In this document: positions 19,271 to 30,174 of the stretch, in pieces
How the letters are laid out: every line of letters starts with the position of its first letter
Position numbering within the stretch: position 1 is the stretch's first letter
DNA from: Lacipirellula parvula
GTDB taxonomy: Bacteria > Planctomycetota > Planctomycetia > Pirellulales > Lacipirellulaceae
Assembly (NCBI RefSeq): GCF_009177095.1
Contig: NZ_AP021861.1
Coordinates: forward strand, 6,430,501-6,494,500
Direction of reading: 5' to 3'
DNA: 64,000 bases
Made by a program: the position numbers and the translations under genes
The notes under the pieces: model-generated
Seen by the model: the letters and a program-made list of their open reading frames with translations, nothing else
The model's database searches: none
Told to the model about the DNA's origin: nothing

Positions 19271-20485
19271 TTTTTGGAACCACCCCGTCGCGCAACCGTA
19301 AGCTAGTCTTAGGGATCGGCCCACGGGCCGCCTGTCGGACGCCCCGACGCGACCCTCTCCCCCACTTTCGGGTCGTCTTTTTCAATTCTTTTCTGCTAGT
19401 GCGTTCGACCGAAGCCTACCCAGGTGTCCATGAAGGTTCGCGCGGAAGGAGGGAGCTGGAGTTAGCAGGTCGGGAGACGAACTTCGTCCGCAAGAGCGCA
19501 ATGGGTAGGCGATTTCCCGCAACCCGGCGCGAATCGCAGACTTGGTGCGTCCGTTAGGGCTCCCGTTTGCGCATAGTGAATAGGGATGCAATGCAGCGGC
19601 CGGCTCGGGCCGGTAATTCCGATTTTTTGCTAGACTCCGATTCTGCGGTAGGTAAAATTATAAGGCTGGAATCGGCCAGGTTCCCTCCCCACCTCACACG
19701 CAGATCAAGCCAGACGCACGATAGCCAATCCGCGGTTTAGCCCCGGAATGCTCCGTTTCGGTAATTCTGACGTGCCCCCCACGCGTCACCCGACGAAGCA
19801 AGTCCGCCGGCGACCACGCCATTAACGGCACGCATTTGATCGCGTTTACCTTGGGTCCGGGGCAGCGAATCTCAGTTCACGGTCGTCGAGCGTCGGCAGG
19901 ATTTATCCTGACCTCGCGATGGCGACTGGCGGTGCGTCCTTAATAGTTAGCGGATTGCTGCTGAATTGAGCCGTTGCGGATGCCAATGATGGCGCGGCGA
20001 TATGTTCGTCGCCGTAGCGTTTGATTCAGCGGACGAATGACTTGGTCGTTCGATTCTCGCGCTAGTTGCGTCGACTCTCATGAGTCTTCGCGCCTCGCTC
20101 GAGTGGCAGAGACTGACAGTTGCAGCGAACATTTGCGTCGGCAAAAGCTTAATGCATCCCGGCGATGTTGCTGCAGTTGTAATCTCTTACCAAATGTCGA
20201 ACAGCCAACAACTTACGATCGATCGGTGTTAAAATTAGTTGTCTCTGTCGCAAACTCTTGGGGGAACATTCGGCGCGTTAGCGCGACTTTTGCCGCGTCG
20301 CTTGGCGGCAACAAGTGAACCGCGTGTCTTGCGAGCAGCGTCTTGATGATGAGATGAAGTCTTGGAGCATCGCCCGCGCCGGCAGCTCAGGCCATCCTGT
20401 CTTCGACCCGCTCGCGGCGGTTTTCAGCGAATATTCTGCGCCAGATGAGACGCCCTAAGAATCACGATTGCTGAGGAGTGTGAAG
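19271..20485 (+). other. Long non-coding stretch upstream of the sigma factor gene
   Basis: About 1.2 kb without a convincing reading frame; the short frames present show no family resemblance and no good start sites. It contains a terminator-like hairpin near its left end and a possible long-range pairing of CCTACCCA (about 19416) with TGGGTAGG (about 19502). A strong GAGGAG precedes the sigma start. I could not match it to 6S RNA, tmRNA, RNase P RNA or SRP RNA. A long regulated leader or an independent small RNA are both possible. Confidence 0.45.
19346..19382 (+). terminator. Candidate Rho-independent terminator
   Basis: GACG-ACCC (with a two-base bulge) at 19346-19355 pairs with GGGTCGTC at 19370-19377 and is followed by TTTTT. 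It could end transcription from the 17829-19151 gene or from an unidentified small RNA. Confidence 0.5.
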
Positions 20486-22045
<1,560 letters not shown>

Positions 22046-22091
22046 TAAAGCCGTGACCGCTGGTCGCGCAACGTCGTCACGACAACCACGA

Positions 22092-22125
22092 AGCCTCGGA
22101 GCGCCCGCAAGCGTTCCGAGGCTTT
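22092..22125 (+). terminator. Rho-independent terminator of rpoD
   Basis: AGCCTCGGA pairs perfectly with TCCGAGGCT and extends through three more pairs around an eight-base loop. TTTTT follows directly, about 45 bases past the rpoD stop. Confidence 0.9.
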
Positions 22126-22160
22126 TTCGTTTCCCGCCCCCCACCGATTGGCCCGCCTCG

Positions 22161-23532
22161 ATGTTGCATCCTCCCTCCAAGCACCGTCCCGCCTTCCAGT
22201 CCGCTCTAGCCGCAGCGATCCTGCTCATCGCATCGACCGCCCAAGCGGAGATCATCGATGCCCAGCCAGTCGATGGTTACCGCGGCATCTGGTACGCGAA
22301 CCAGGCGACGAACGACGAGTACGGTTACAAGTACAGCGGCGGACTAGGAACCTACCCGCAGCAACACGCACCAATTGCCATTTACTCCCCCGAGGCGAAT
22401 CGCACTTACTTCTGCTACGGCGGCTCAACCGGCAAGCCGAAGGAACTCGCCTGCATGATCTCGTACTTCGATCATGCGACCAACCAAGCGGCCCAACCGC
22501 GGATGGCGCTGCTGAAGCACATCGACGACGCTCACGAAAACCCCACGCTGCAAATCGACGCCGACGGTCACGTGTGGCTCTTCTGCAGCGCTCATGGCCC
22601 GCGAGAGGATGCGTACATCTTGCGGAGCGTCTCACCCCATTCGATCGAACGATTCGAAGTCATCGCCAAGACGAATTTCTCGTACAGCCAACCATGGTAC
22701 ATCCCCGGCGAGGGCTTCCTCTTCCTCCACACGCGGTACGAAAACGGCAAGCGGATGCTCTTCTGGAAGACGAGCCGCGATGGCCGCGAGTGGTCCGAAC
22801 AACAGCCGCTGGCTCGCGCCGCGTCGGGCCACTACCAGATCAGCCAGCCGCTGCCGCGCGGAGCGGCGACCGCGTTCAAACGTTCATCCCAACAAAGGAG
22901 GCCTAAACGCCCGCACCAATCTCTACTACCTCGCGACGGAAGACATGGGCGCCACCTGGCGGACCGCCGCCGGTCACGAGGTCGAACTGCCGATCACTTC
23001 GATCGACAACGACGCGCTCATCTACGACTACCAAGCGGAAGGCAAACTGGTCTACCTGAAGGATCTCAACTTCGACGCCGCGGGCCGACCGGTAATCGTC
23101 TACCTCACCACCGACGGCTACGCCCCCGGCCCCGCCAACGGCGAGCGGCAGTGGTGGACCGCCCACTGGACCGGCGAGGAGTGGCGCCGCCGGCCGATCA
23201 CCGTGAGCGACCACAACTACGACTTCGGTTCGCTCTACGTCGAAGGCGACGAGTGGCGACTGCTGGCGCCGACCGATCCCGGGCCGCAGCCGTTTAACAC
23301 CGGCGGCGAGATGGTGCTGTGGACCAGCCGCGACGAAGGGGCGACGTGGCAGCGCACCCGGCAAGTCACGCAAGGGAGCCAGGTCAACCAGACCTACGCG
23401 CGGCGTCCGGTAAACGCCCACCCCGATTTCTACGCCATTTGGGCCGACGGCAATCCGCTGGAACGATCGACGTCGGCGCTCTACTACACGAATCGCGCGG
23501 GGGATGTTGTTCGTCCGTTGGTTGCGCCGTAA
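22161..23532 (+). pseudogene. BNR-4 repeat protein, interrupted by a single-base frameshift
   Basis: The N-terminal part starts at ATG 22161 with a signal peptide (AAAILLIASTAQA) and carries the BNR-4 opening DGYRGIWYANQATNDEYGY. It reads in one frame to about 22880. From there the family sequence continues in the +1-shifted frame (NVHPNKGGLNARTNLYYLAT) to the stop at 23530-23532 (RAGDVVRPLVAP). The break sits at an AAA run (22878-22880): with AA the join would read AATAFNVHPNKGG. BNR-4 proteins are secreted beta-propellers often linked to glycan degradation. It is either a recent pseudogene or a sequencing error; everything else about the gene looks intact. Confidence 0.85.
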
Positions 23533-23549
23533 ACCGTAACCAACGGACG
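23512..23549. repeat. Perfect 12-bp inverted repeat over the BNR-4 stop codon
   Basis: CGTCCGTTGGTT (23512-23523) and AACCAACGGACG (23538-23549) flank a 14-base loop that contains the stop codon. There is no T-run, so it is not a standard terminator. Confidence 0.7.
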
Positions 23550-23807
23550 CGGCTTTGCGTAACGGCCGCAGGGCGAAATGCGTCATGCACCCTGGCGATT
23601 TGCGATCTGAAGCGTGGACTTCAATCGCACAATCGATGCTAGCACGCGAACGCACAAAACCGCCCCGATGCAATCGATCGCCCTGAAGCGCATGATGCAC
23701 AAAGCTTCTCACATTGCCTAAGCTCCGTCTTCTAACGCCGTCGATCTTCTTGGTGTTAACACCCCCTATACCCGCCCCGTCGCCCGTTGCTCGAAGGGAA
23801 TCGAGGA

Positions 23808-25268
23808 ATGAAGCGTCCCGCCTGGGGTCTCTGGCCCCACTGCGCTTCGACGTTGGTCGCGCTTGCACTGCAAGCGCCCGTCGGCGCCCAATCGTTCGAA
23901 CAAGCGCTCGTTTCGCTGCCGCCTGTCGACAGCGAAACAGAGCTGTCGTTCGTCCCCACGACGCCGCTCGCCGAGACCGTGGACGGTGCGGCCTCCGCCG
24001 CACCGGCTGAGCCCGCGGCGGCGAACTCGTCGATTGCCGATGGCCTGCGGCTCGACAACGGCGTCGTGCCAATTGCGAGCTTCATCCAACTCGGCGAGTG
24101 CCCGACCTGCCCGCCAGGGTTGGCGCCGCCCGCCGAGAAGCCGAAGTACCCGCTGATCATCGTGTCGGGCGCCGCGCAGATCGACGGCATTTGGTTCGAT
24201 CAGCCGGCCGACAACCAAGCCGTCGTCGGCGACGCCCGCGACGTCGCCGGCTTCCGCCGCGCTCGTCTCGGCGCCAACGGCTTCCTCGCCGAGAACGTGA
24301 AGTACCGCATGGAGTACGATTTCGCGTTCCCCGGCCGCCCGAACTTCACCGACGTGTGGGTCGACGTCGCCGACCTGCCCGGCGTCGGCCACTTCAAAGT
24401 CGGCCAATGGAAACAGCCGTTCAGCATGGAACCAGCGACGAGCTTTCGCGAACTGCTGTTCATGGAACGGTCGCTCGCCTTCGCGCTGGTGCCGTTCCGC
24501 CAAGTCGGCGTTGGCTTCTTCAACACCGCCTTCGAAGAACAAGCGACTTGGGCCTGGTCGGGCTACCGCTTCCCCACCGACCAGTACGGTAACGTCGCCG
24601 GCGACAACGGCTACGGCATGTCGACTCGCGAAACGATGCTGCTCTACAACGACGAGTGCAACAACGTCGTGCACGTCGGCGGCAGCTACACCTACAACGA
24701 ACCGGCCGGCAACACGCTGCGGCTGCGGTCGACGCCTGAAGTCGGCTTCACGCAACTCGACGCCAACAACGTGACTGACTTCCCGATTCCGTTCTATGTG
24801 AACACCGGCTTCCTGCCGACACAAAGCTACCAGGTCGTCGGCGGCGAACTAGCGGCGGGCTTCGGCTCGCTCGTGTTCCAATCGGAATACATGTACGCAA
24901 TGCTCAACGAACCGACGGGCCCGCAATTGCAGTTCCCCGCCGGTTACGCCCAGGTCGGTTACGTCCTCACCGGCGAACGTCGCAACTACGATCACAAAAC
25001 AGCGGCCTTCACTCGCGTTGTCCCCGACGTCAACTTCGGCAACGGCAGCTGGGGCGCGTGGGAAATCGCTGGCCGTTACTCGACGCTCGACCTCAACGAC
25101 AAGTTCGTCCAAGGCGGTCACTTACAGGATCTCACGTTCGGCTTGAACTGGTACCTCAATCGATTCACGCGGTTCGAGTTCAACTACATCCACAACTTCC
25201 TCGACCGTCCGGTGGGGAACGACACCGAGTCTGACATCTTCGGTACGCGGGCTCAGTTTGACTTCTAA
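23808..25268 (+). CDS. Outer-membrane porin, OprP/OprO-like
   Basis: 486 residues from ATG 23808, preceded by CGAGGA; a TTG 21 bases upstream is rejected because the ATG opens directly into a signal peptide (MKRPAWGLWPHCASTLVALA). The mature protein has the alternating pattern of a beta-barrel. It carries phosphate-selective-porin-like stretches: RDVAGFRRARLGANGFLAEN, VKYRMEYDFAF, GHFKVGQWKQPFSME and SFRELLFMERSLAFAL. The C terminus ends in aromatic IFGTRAQFDF, as expected of a barrel. Substrate specificity is unknown. Confidence 0.88.
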   Translation: MKRPAWGLWPHCASTLVALALQAPVGAQSFEQALVSLPPVDSETELSFVPTTPLAETVDGAASAAPAEPAAANSSIADGLRLDNGVVPIASFIQLGECPTCPPGLAPPAEKPKYPLIIVSGAAQIDGIWFDQPADNQAVVGDARDVAGFRRARLGANGFLAENVKYRMEYDFAFPGRPNFTDVWVDVADLPGVGHFKVGQWKQPFSMEPATSFRELLFMERSLAFALVPFRQVGVGFFNTAFEEQATWAWSGYRFPTDQYGNVAGDNGYGMSTRETMLLYNDECNNVVHVGGSYTYNEPAGNTLRLRSTPEVGFTQLDANNVTDFPIPFYVNTGFLPTQSYQVVGGELAAGFGSLVFQSEYMYAMLNEPTGPQLQFPAGYAQVGYVLTGERRNYDHKTAAFTRVVPDVNFGNGSWGAWEIAGRYSTLDLNDKFVQGGHLQDLTFGLNWYLNRFTRFEFNYIHNFLDRPVGNDTESDIFGTRAQFDF

Positions 25269-25430
25269 GGGAAGAAGGCGAACCCAAGAGCACGACGGAG
25301 GACACGAAGCAGTCGAAGCAATAAGTAGGTAGAATGCTGCCGTTAGACGCGGGTGGATGCTCACGCTGCATTCATCTGCGTCTTTCGGCGTTGATCGGCG
25401 GTTCCAATTCTCTTGAAGGTTCACGTAACC

Positions 25431-25835
25431 ATGGCTGAAGCTGACGATCCGCGGATTTACTTTGCCGCCGAGCGGACGCTGCTCGCGTGGGTTCGCACCG
25501 GGCTGACGCTCGTCGGCATGGGGTTCGTCGTCGCGCGGTTCGGGTTGTTTCTGCGGATCGTCCGCAACGCTCCCGACGCGCCGACGCATGCCGGGTCGAC
25601 ATGGATCGGCGTCGGACTCGTGGTGCTTGGCTCGGTCGCCATCGGCGTCGCGGCCTGGCAGCACGCGAAGTTCTGGCACGGCCTCGCCAAGTCGCAGCGG
25701 ACGCAACCGGGCGTGATGCGATGGTCGGTGATCTTCGCACTCCTCATTTCGCTCATTGGCCTCGCCCTCGGCGGGTATTTGGTCGTCAGCGCAAACAGCG
25801 CCGAAACGGGCCGGGCCGCGGCCGTCGCCCGCTGA
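25431..25835 (+). CDS. DUF202 small membrane protein
   Basis: 134 residues from ATG 25431. The DUF202 signature AAERTLLAWVRTGLTLVGMG leads into the first of three membrane helices; the others lie at about residues 60-80 and 98-120. Family members are inner-membrane proteins of unclear role. It lies directly upstream of the cobalamin riboswitch but is transcribed separately from what the riboswitch controls. Confidence 0.88.
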   Translation: MAEADDPRIYFAAERTLLAWVRTGLTLVGMGFVVARFGLFLRIVRNAPDAPTHAGSTWIGVGLVVLGSVAIGVAAWQHAKFWHGLAKSQRTQPGVMRWSVIFALLISLIGLALGGYLVVSANSAETGRAAAVAR

Positions 25836-25928
25836 CCGGATCGCCTAAACCACTCCCTTCGCAGCACTTGCGCCCCCTGCTTTACGCCCCCCGAAGGGGC
25901 GCGTTAAACTCGATCCCTTGAGTTTGGT

Positions 25929-26185
25929 TCACCATGCGTTGGTGGTCGGCTGGGCACGTGTCGCTCGGCCGACGCAACAGGGAACTCCGGTGCGATTCCG
26001 GGACGGCCCCGCCGCTGTGACCAGGCGCGATTCGACGAACGCATCTTCAGCCATTGCCGCTGGACTGGTCGCTTAAGCAACCAGTCCGAACCCTGAGAGG
26101 GCTCAAAGCCTCGACAGGGTTTACATGCGGCGAGAAGGCGAGTTTCGTCGAGCCTGGGAGTCAGAAGACCTACCACTGCATGCAG
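25929..26185 (+). promoter_or_regulatory. Cobalamin (B12) riboswitch
   Basis: Contains the conserved core AACAGGGAACTCCGGTGCGA followed by CCGGGACGGCCCCGCCGCTG (about 25976-26017). The downstream GAGAAGGCG and GAGTCAGAAGACC (about 26132-26170) match the 3' part of the B12 aptamer. Order, spacing and strand fit the class. A small hairpin CGAGC-CACG-GCTCG at about 26296-26309, just before the next start codon, could be part of the expression platform. It precedes a four-gene co-directional run ending at 29332. Confidence 0.9.
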
Positions 26186-26314
26186 CAATGCGATTCGCTC
26201 CTGCGAGGGACGGGCGGATGGCGAGATAGTTTCATCGTTGCCGCCGATTGTCTGGGCGATCTTCGTTGGCGCCCACGCAGGGTCGGCGATTGATCGAGCC
26301 ACGGCTCGCCCACG

Positions 26315-27229
26315 ATGAGACGGACGCAAGTGCTCATGCCCTGCCCGCCAGCCACCCGCCGCGAGTCGCACGCGCCGTCGCGCGGCTTCACGCTGGTGGA
26401 ACTGCTGGTGGTGATCGCGATCATCGGGGTGCTCGTCTCGCTGCTGCTGCCGGCGGTGCAAGCGGCCCGTGAAGCGTCGCGGCGAAGTCGCTGTGCGAAC
26501 AATCTCAAACAGCAGGGCCTCGCGGCGATCAACTACGAGGGGCAGCGTCGCACGTTGCCCCCCGGCTGCATTGGCTGCCTGCCGCCGCAAGAGGGGGTGC
26601 AACTCTTCCTGTCGTGGAACGCCCAACTGCTGCCGTGGCTGGAGCAGACGGCACTGCACGCCCGGCTTGACTTCACGAAGCCGTCGGACGAGGCGCCGAA
26701 CCTTCCCGCCGCCTCGCAACAGGTCGACGTCTTCCTCTGCCCGAGCACGCTGCAACCGGAAACGGCGAGCGATTCGAACCTGTGGCGCGGCGCGGCGTTC
26801 ACCGACTACGGCGGCATCTACGGCGTCGAAGGCGCCGGTCGCGATGCGCCATTCAGTATCGATCCGAGTGAGTGGTTCAGCGGCCAAGTGTTGGAGCCGG
26901 GTTCGCTCGGCGTGTTCGTCTACGACGAGCCAGTTGCCTACCGCGACATCGTCGACGGCTTGTCGCAAACGGTCGCCATCGCCGAGTCGCTCCTCCGCCG
27001 CCGCGTCGAATGCGAGTGGATCAACGGCCAAAACGTCTTTGCTCAAGAGCAGTCGACGCCAATCAATTCGACCGAAGGACTGGAGAACGAAATCGGCTCG
27101 CCCCATCCCGGCGGCGCGCAAGCCGTCTTCTGCGACGGGCACGTCGCCTTCTTGAGCGAGCAGCTCGACCAACGCGTGTTGAACGCCATGCTGACCCGCG
27201 CGGGCGAGGAGGCGGCTCATGCTCCGTAG
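26315..27229 (+). CDS. DUF1559 pseudopilin-like protein under B12 riboswitch
   Basis: 304 residues. The prepilin-type cleavage site and helix are [20 protein letters not shown] (about residues 24-43), followed by [14 protein letters not shown]. The planctomycete H-x9-DG motif is present as HPGGAQAVFCDG near the C terminus. Such proteins are exported and processed like type II pseudopilins. It is the first gene after the riboswitch and overlaps the next gene by 11 bases. No Shine-Dalgarno is obvious at the ATG, which suggests control at translation. Its connection with B12 is inferred from position only. Confidence 0.87.
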   Translation: MRRTQVLMPCPPATRRESHAPSRGFTLVELLVVIAIIGVLVSLLLPAVQAAREASRRSRCANNLKQQGLAAINYEGQRRTLPPGCIGCLPPQEGVQLFLSWNAQLLPWLEQTALHARLDFTKPSDEAPNLPAASQQVDVFLCPSTLQPETASDSNLWRGAAFTDYGGIYGVEGAGRDAPFSIDPSEWFSGQVLEPGSLGVFVYDEPVAYRDIVDGLSQTVAIAESLLRRRVECEWINGQNVFAQEQSTPINSTEGLENEIGSPHPGGAQAVFCDGHVAFLSEQLDQRVLNAMLTRAGEEAAHAP

Positions 27230-28211
27230 TGGTCGGCAACAGTTCATCGTAGCGCTCGCATGGTGGTCGCTCTGTTCAGCGATGTTGATCGGCGTCGGCA
27301 CGCAGCCGGCGGCCGCGGGACCGGTCGCGTCGTTCGACGACGTCGAGTTCTGGGTCGGCACAGGAAGCAACCGCGCCGTCGTGGCGATCGAGTGGCTCAC
27401 CGGGACGACCGAGCGGACGACGCTCGCGTGGGGGTTTCGTTGGGATGGAGCAGCGACGGGGCAGACGCTGCTCAATGCCGTGGTGACGGCCGACCCTCGG
27501 TTGTTCGCCAAGTCGGGCGGCTTTGGCGGCGGGCTTGGTTCGTCGCTCTATGGCCTCGGCTATGACGACGGCGACGGCGCGTTCGCGCTCGACGACGGCA
27601 CGACGTTCAATGAAGCGGGGATCGCGCAAGTGAGCGGCCCGGCCGATCGTGCGCAGGCGGTCGACCCCGCAGACTACTACAACGAAGGTTGGTTCCGCGG
27701 TTTTTGGAACTATGGCTACTCGCACACCAATCCGTTCGCCGGCGGGTCGTGGACCGCTTCGCAAGTCGGCATGAGCAGTCGCGTGCTGCAAGATGGCGAC
27801 TGGGAGAGCTGGGCCTATCACCCCGCGGTGAACCAGGCCGGCTTTCAGCAGTTTGCCGACAATCCGTTCGCCGCTCCCGCGCCGGCGATCGTCGGCAGCG
27901 CCGACTTCAATGGCGACGGCGGCGTCGATGGCGCCGACTTCCTCGCGTGGCAACGGGGCTACGGCATCACGACTGGGGCTGAGCTGAACCAAGGCGACGC
28001 CAACGGCGACGGCGGGGTCGATGCCGCCGATTTGCAGTGGTGGCGCGACGCCTTCAGCCAAGCGACCACGCCGCCGGCAGCCATCAGCGCCGCAGCGGTC
28101 CCCGAGCCGACGAGCCTGGGACTCGCGCTGATGGCGTTCGCAGCTGCGGCGGTTCGGCGGCGGATCAATCGAATTCATGGAACCCTCGCATGGAAGCACC
28201 CGACACGATGA
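27219..28211 (+). CDS. PEP-CTERM surface protein with dockerin-like repeats, B12-riboswitch operon
   Basis: 330 residues. A signal peptide ends near QPAAAGPVAS. The N-terminal domain (VASFDDVEFWVGTGSNRAVV, IEWLTGTTERTTLAWGFRWD) is not one I can name with certainty. Two calcium-loop repeats follow: ADFNGDGGVDGADFLAWQRG and DANGDGGVDAADLQWWRDAF. A PEP-CTERM sorting signal, VPEPTSLGLALMAFAAAAVR plus basic residues, comes next. About 20 further residues after the sorting signal overlap the next gene, which is unusual. It probably sits on the cell surface. Position after the riboswitch suggests a role tied to corrinoids. Confidence 0.85.
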   Translation: MLRSGRQQFIVALAWWSLCSAMLIGVGTQPAAAGPVASFDDVEFWVGTGSNRAVVAIEWLTGTTERTTLAWGFRWDGAATGQTLLNAVVTADPRLFAKSGGFGGGLGSSLYGLGYDDGDGAFALDDGTTFNEAGIAQVSGPADRAQAVDPADYYNEGWFRGFWNYGYSHTNPFAGGSWTASQVGMSSRVLQDGDWESWAYHPAVNQAGFQQFADNPFAAPAPAIVGSADFNGDGGVDGADFLAWQRGYGITTGAELNQGDANGDGGVDAADLQWWRDAFSQATTPPAAISAAAVPEPTSLGLALMAFAAAAVRRRINRIHGTLAWKHPTR

Positions 28212-28450
28212 CCGCGCCGCCCGCGGCAGCAGCGAGTTCCTCGCCGCTCGTGGCCGGGCGCGATTTTTATTTTGAGCGGGGCCGATTCGTCCTCACCGAG
28301 GCGTATCTGCTCCGCCGCGGAACGTGCTGCGGCAACGGTTGCCGGCACTGCCCGTATCGCAAAGCATCCAAGCCACCGGCTCCGCCGGTGGACGTAGCAA
28401 GAACAGAACTGACTAGCACTTCGTCCACCGGCAGAGCCGGGGGCTTTTAA
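28208..28450 (+). CDS. DUF5522 small cysteine-rich protein
   Basis: 80 residues from an ATG overlapping the previous stop as ATGA; an in-frame ATG at 28190 is an alternative. The DUF5522 core is RDFYFERGRFVLTEAYLL followed by RRGTCCGNGCRHCPYRK, so four cysteines occur as CC-x3-C-x2-C, suggesting metal or cofactor binding. The last about 27 residues are encoded by a palindromic repeat (CCACCGGCTCCGCCGGTGG and CCACCGGCAGAGCCGG), so the native C terminus was probably shorter. It is cytoplasmic, translationally coupled to the PEP-CTERM gene. Confidence 0.82.
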   Translation: MTAPPAAAASSSPLVAGRDFYFERGRFVLTEAYLLRRGTCCGNGCRHCPYRKASKPPAPPVDVARTELTSTSSTGRAGGF

Positions 28451-28486
28451 GACCACACCACTGAACTTTCACCAAGGAGAGATCTC

Positions 28487-29332
28487 ATGAAGTTGAACTT
28501 GAAGTTGACCGCCGCCGCGCTCAGCCTGCTCGCGGCTTGCCCGGCGGCGCCCGCTTTCGCCGCGGATCCGTGGGCCGACAAAATGGTCGAGTACATCCAA
28601 GGAACCGGCGTCGGCAACGACTTCGTCACCGGTAATCCGATCAACAACCCGCAGACGGCCCTCGGCGAGCCGACCCGCTTCGCCAGCGATCCGGCGAACT
28701 TCGGCGGCCCGACGACTCCCTTCTCTTCCGCTTACCGCGACCACGAAATCGTCTCGATCGGCATCGGCGGTTCGCTGACGTTGCAGTTCGACGAGCCGGT
28801 GCAAAACCATCCGCTCAACCCGTACGGCATCGACCTGCTGATCTTCGGCAACTCGTTCTATGAGCTCGTCTTCGGCCCGAACACCGCGACCGGCAGCGCC
28901 TCGATCGGCGGCGGCCAGATCGAAGTGAGCGCCAACGGCGTCGACTTCGTCCCAGTCTCCGGCGTCGCCGACGGGTTGTTCCCGACGGTTGGTTATCTCG
29001 ACGTCACCGAAGCGTTCCCCTCGCAACATGGCCAAGTCCTCAGCGATTTCACGAAGCCAGTGAATCCTGCCGCGCTCACGAACGTCGCCGGGATGACGAC
29101 CGCTCAAATCATTGCGGCGTACGACGGTTCGGGCGGCGGCGTCGGCGTCGACATCGCCTCGACCGGTCTGGCGAGCATTTCTTACGTGCGGATCACGAAC
29201 CCGCTCACCGCGACGAACACCGTGGAGATCGACGCGATGGCCGACGTCCGCGCGGTGCCGGAGCCGGCGACGATTGCGCTTGGCGCCCTTGCGGCGTGCG
29301 CGTTGTGGAGCGTCCGTCGTCGCCAGCGCTAA
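28487..29332 (+). CDS. PEP-CTERM cell-surface protein, last gene of the B12-riboswitch operon
   Basis: 281 residues with AAGGAGAGATCTC ahead of the ATG. A signal peptide ends near PAAPAFAADP. The central domain has GEPTRFASDPANFGGPTTPF, SIGIGGSLTLQFDEPVQNHP and NPYGIDLLIFGNSFYE, a pattern I associate with surface proteins found in corrinoid-uptake loci; this is recollection, not a search result. The C terminus is a PEP-CTERM signal, VPEPATIALGALAACALW followed by SVRRRQR. It lies 36 bases after the DUF5522 gene. A role in binding or scavenging cobalamins at the surface is a reasonable hypothesis. Confidence 0.82.
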   Translation: MKLNLKLTAAALSLLAACPAAPAFAADPWADKMVEYIQGTGVGNDFVTGNPINNPQTALGEPTRFASDPANFGGPTTPFSSAYRDHEIVSIGIGGSLTLQFDEPVQNHPLNPYGIDLLIFGNSFYELVFGPNTATGSASIGGGQIEVSANGVDFVPVSGVADGLFPTVGYLDVTEAFPSQHGQVLSDFTKPVNPAALTNVAGMTTAQIIAAYDGSGGGVGVDIASTGLASISYVRITNPLTATNTVEIDAMADVRAVPEPATIALGALAACALWSVRRRQR

Positions 29333-29370
29333 CCGGCAATAACTGGCTGCTATCTCCGCAAGTCGAATTG

Positions 29371-29604
29371 GAACGCCAACGGCGTTCAATCATCCAGCCC
29401 AGGGTTGGTCGCGCAAGCGACCTACCCTGGGTCATCATCGCCGTCAACATCTCGCAACCCTGTAAGGGTTGAATCGGCCGAGGCTAACTCGATTGATTCA
29501 ACCCTTACAGGGTTGTGGACTTTTTGGACGCTTACCCAGGGTAGATCGCCGAGGCGATCAACCCTGGGCTGGATGATGGAACGCTTTCAGCGTTCGCGTC
29601 ATGC
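29371..29604. repeat. Composite nested palindrome, 'CAGCCCAGGGTTG' family (copy 1)
   Basis: About 235 bases folding as one long hairpin, with outer words CAGCCCAGGGTT and AACCCTGGGCTGG. At least six self-complementary sub-hairpins sit along it, including AACGCCAACGGCGTT, GGTCGCGCAAGCGACC, AACCCTGTAAGGGTT, GATCGCCGAGGCGATC and AACGCTTTCAGCGTT. The only other copy seen is at 42203-42450. Confidence 0.9.
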
Positions 29605-29964
29605 ATAGCGCAGATCCTTTGCGCTGCGTTGTCGTATTGTGCGTCGCGGTCTCAAGCTCAAGGTCGCGTCATTCCGTGTCGCCTCGTTTTGATGTCGTGT
29701 CGTGTCGCTTGTGACGTGGAATGCGATTTTTGGCGACATTAAGCGACGGCGGTAACTCGTTGCGGCCGGATGATTTACGCCAATGACTGTCGTCTTTGTG
29801 TCGCATTTGCCCCTCGCATGGGGGGCGGTTAGGTTTTTTGACAGGATCGCAGGATTGCGCGGATCGACTGGATCGAAGTCGGTGGATCCGGAGGCGAATT
29901 TGCGCGCAATTGCACCAGTGGCCAAACGATCAGTATCTCAAATTGAGTGGCCGAAAGCAATCAA

Positions 29965-30052
29965 AAAGCAGGCCCGCGAATGGCGCGAATGTTCGCGAAT
30001 AACTTGTGGTCAATTTTTCCTCATTCGCGCGTATTCGCGTGATTCGCGGATC
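29965..30052. repeat. Palindromic repeat, 'CGCGAATTACGCGAATG' family (copy 2)
   Basis: Arms CCGCGAATGGCGCGAATG and ATTCGCGTGATTCGCGG resemble the 2941-3022 element. The two copies differ mainly in the loop. Confidence 0.7.
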
Positions 30053-30174
30053 CTTCGTCAAACGCTGGCAATGCAGGCGAAACATCGTTGAACCAATTTC
30101 TTGGCAAAACCGTATGGGGCGGTACTGTGGGTTGAAGAGACGCACCGGTGACTCGCATCACTGGGTGACAAACT

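Noticed and set aside
19400-19560. Possible 6S, RNase P or SRP RNA
   Set aside because: Characteristic conserved cores of these RNAs were not found; kept only as an unexplained region.
22903-24072. 389-codon minus-strand frame
   Set aside because: Crosses the BNR-4 gene and the porin start; low-complexity arginine-rich product.
25904-27511. 535-codon minus-strand frame
   Set aside because: Antisense to the riboswitch and the DUF1559 gene; not protein-like.
29599-29925. 108-codon minus-strand frame
   Set aside because: No start signal, no recognisable domain, lies in repeat-derived intergenic DNA.
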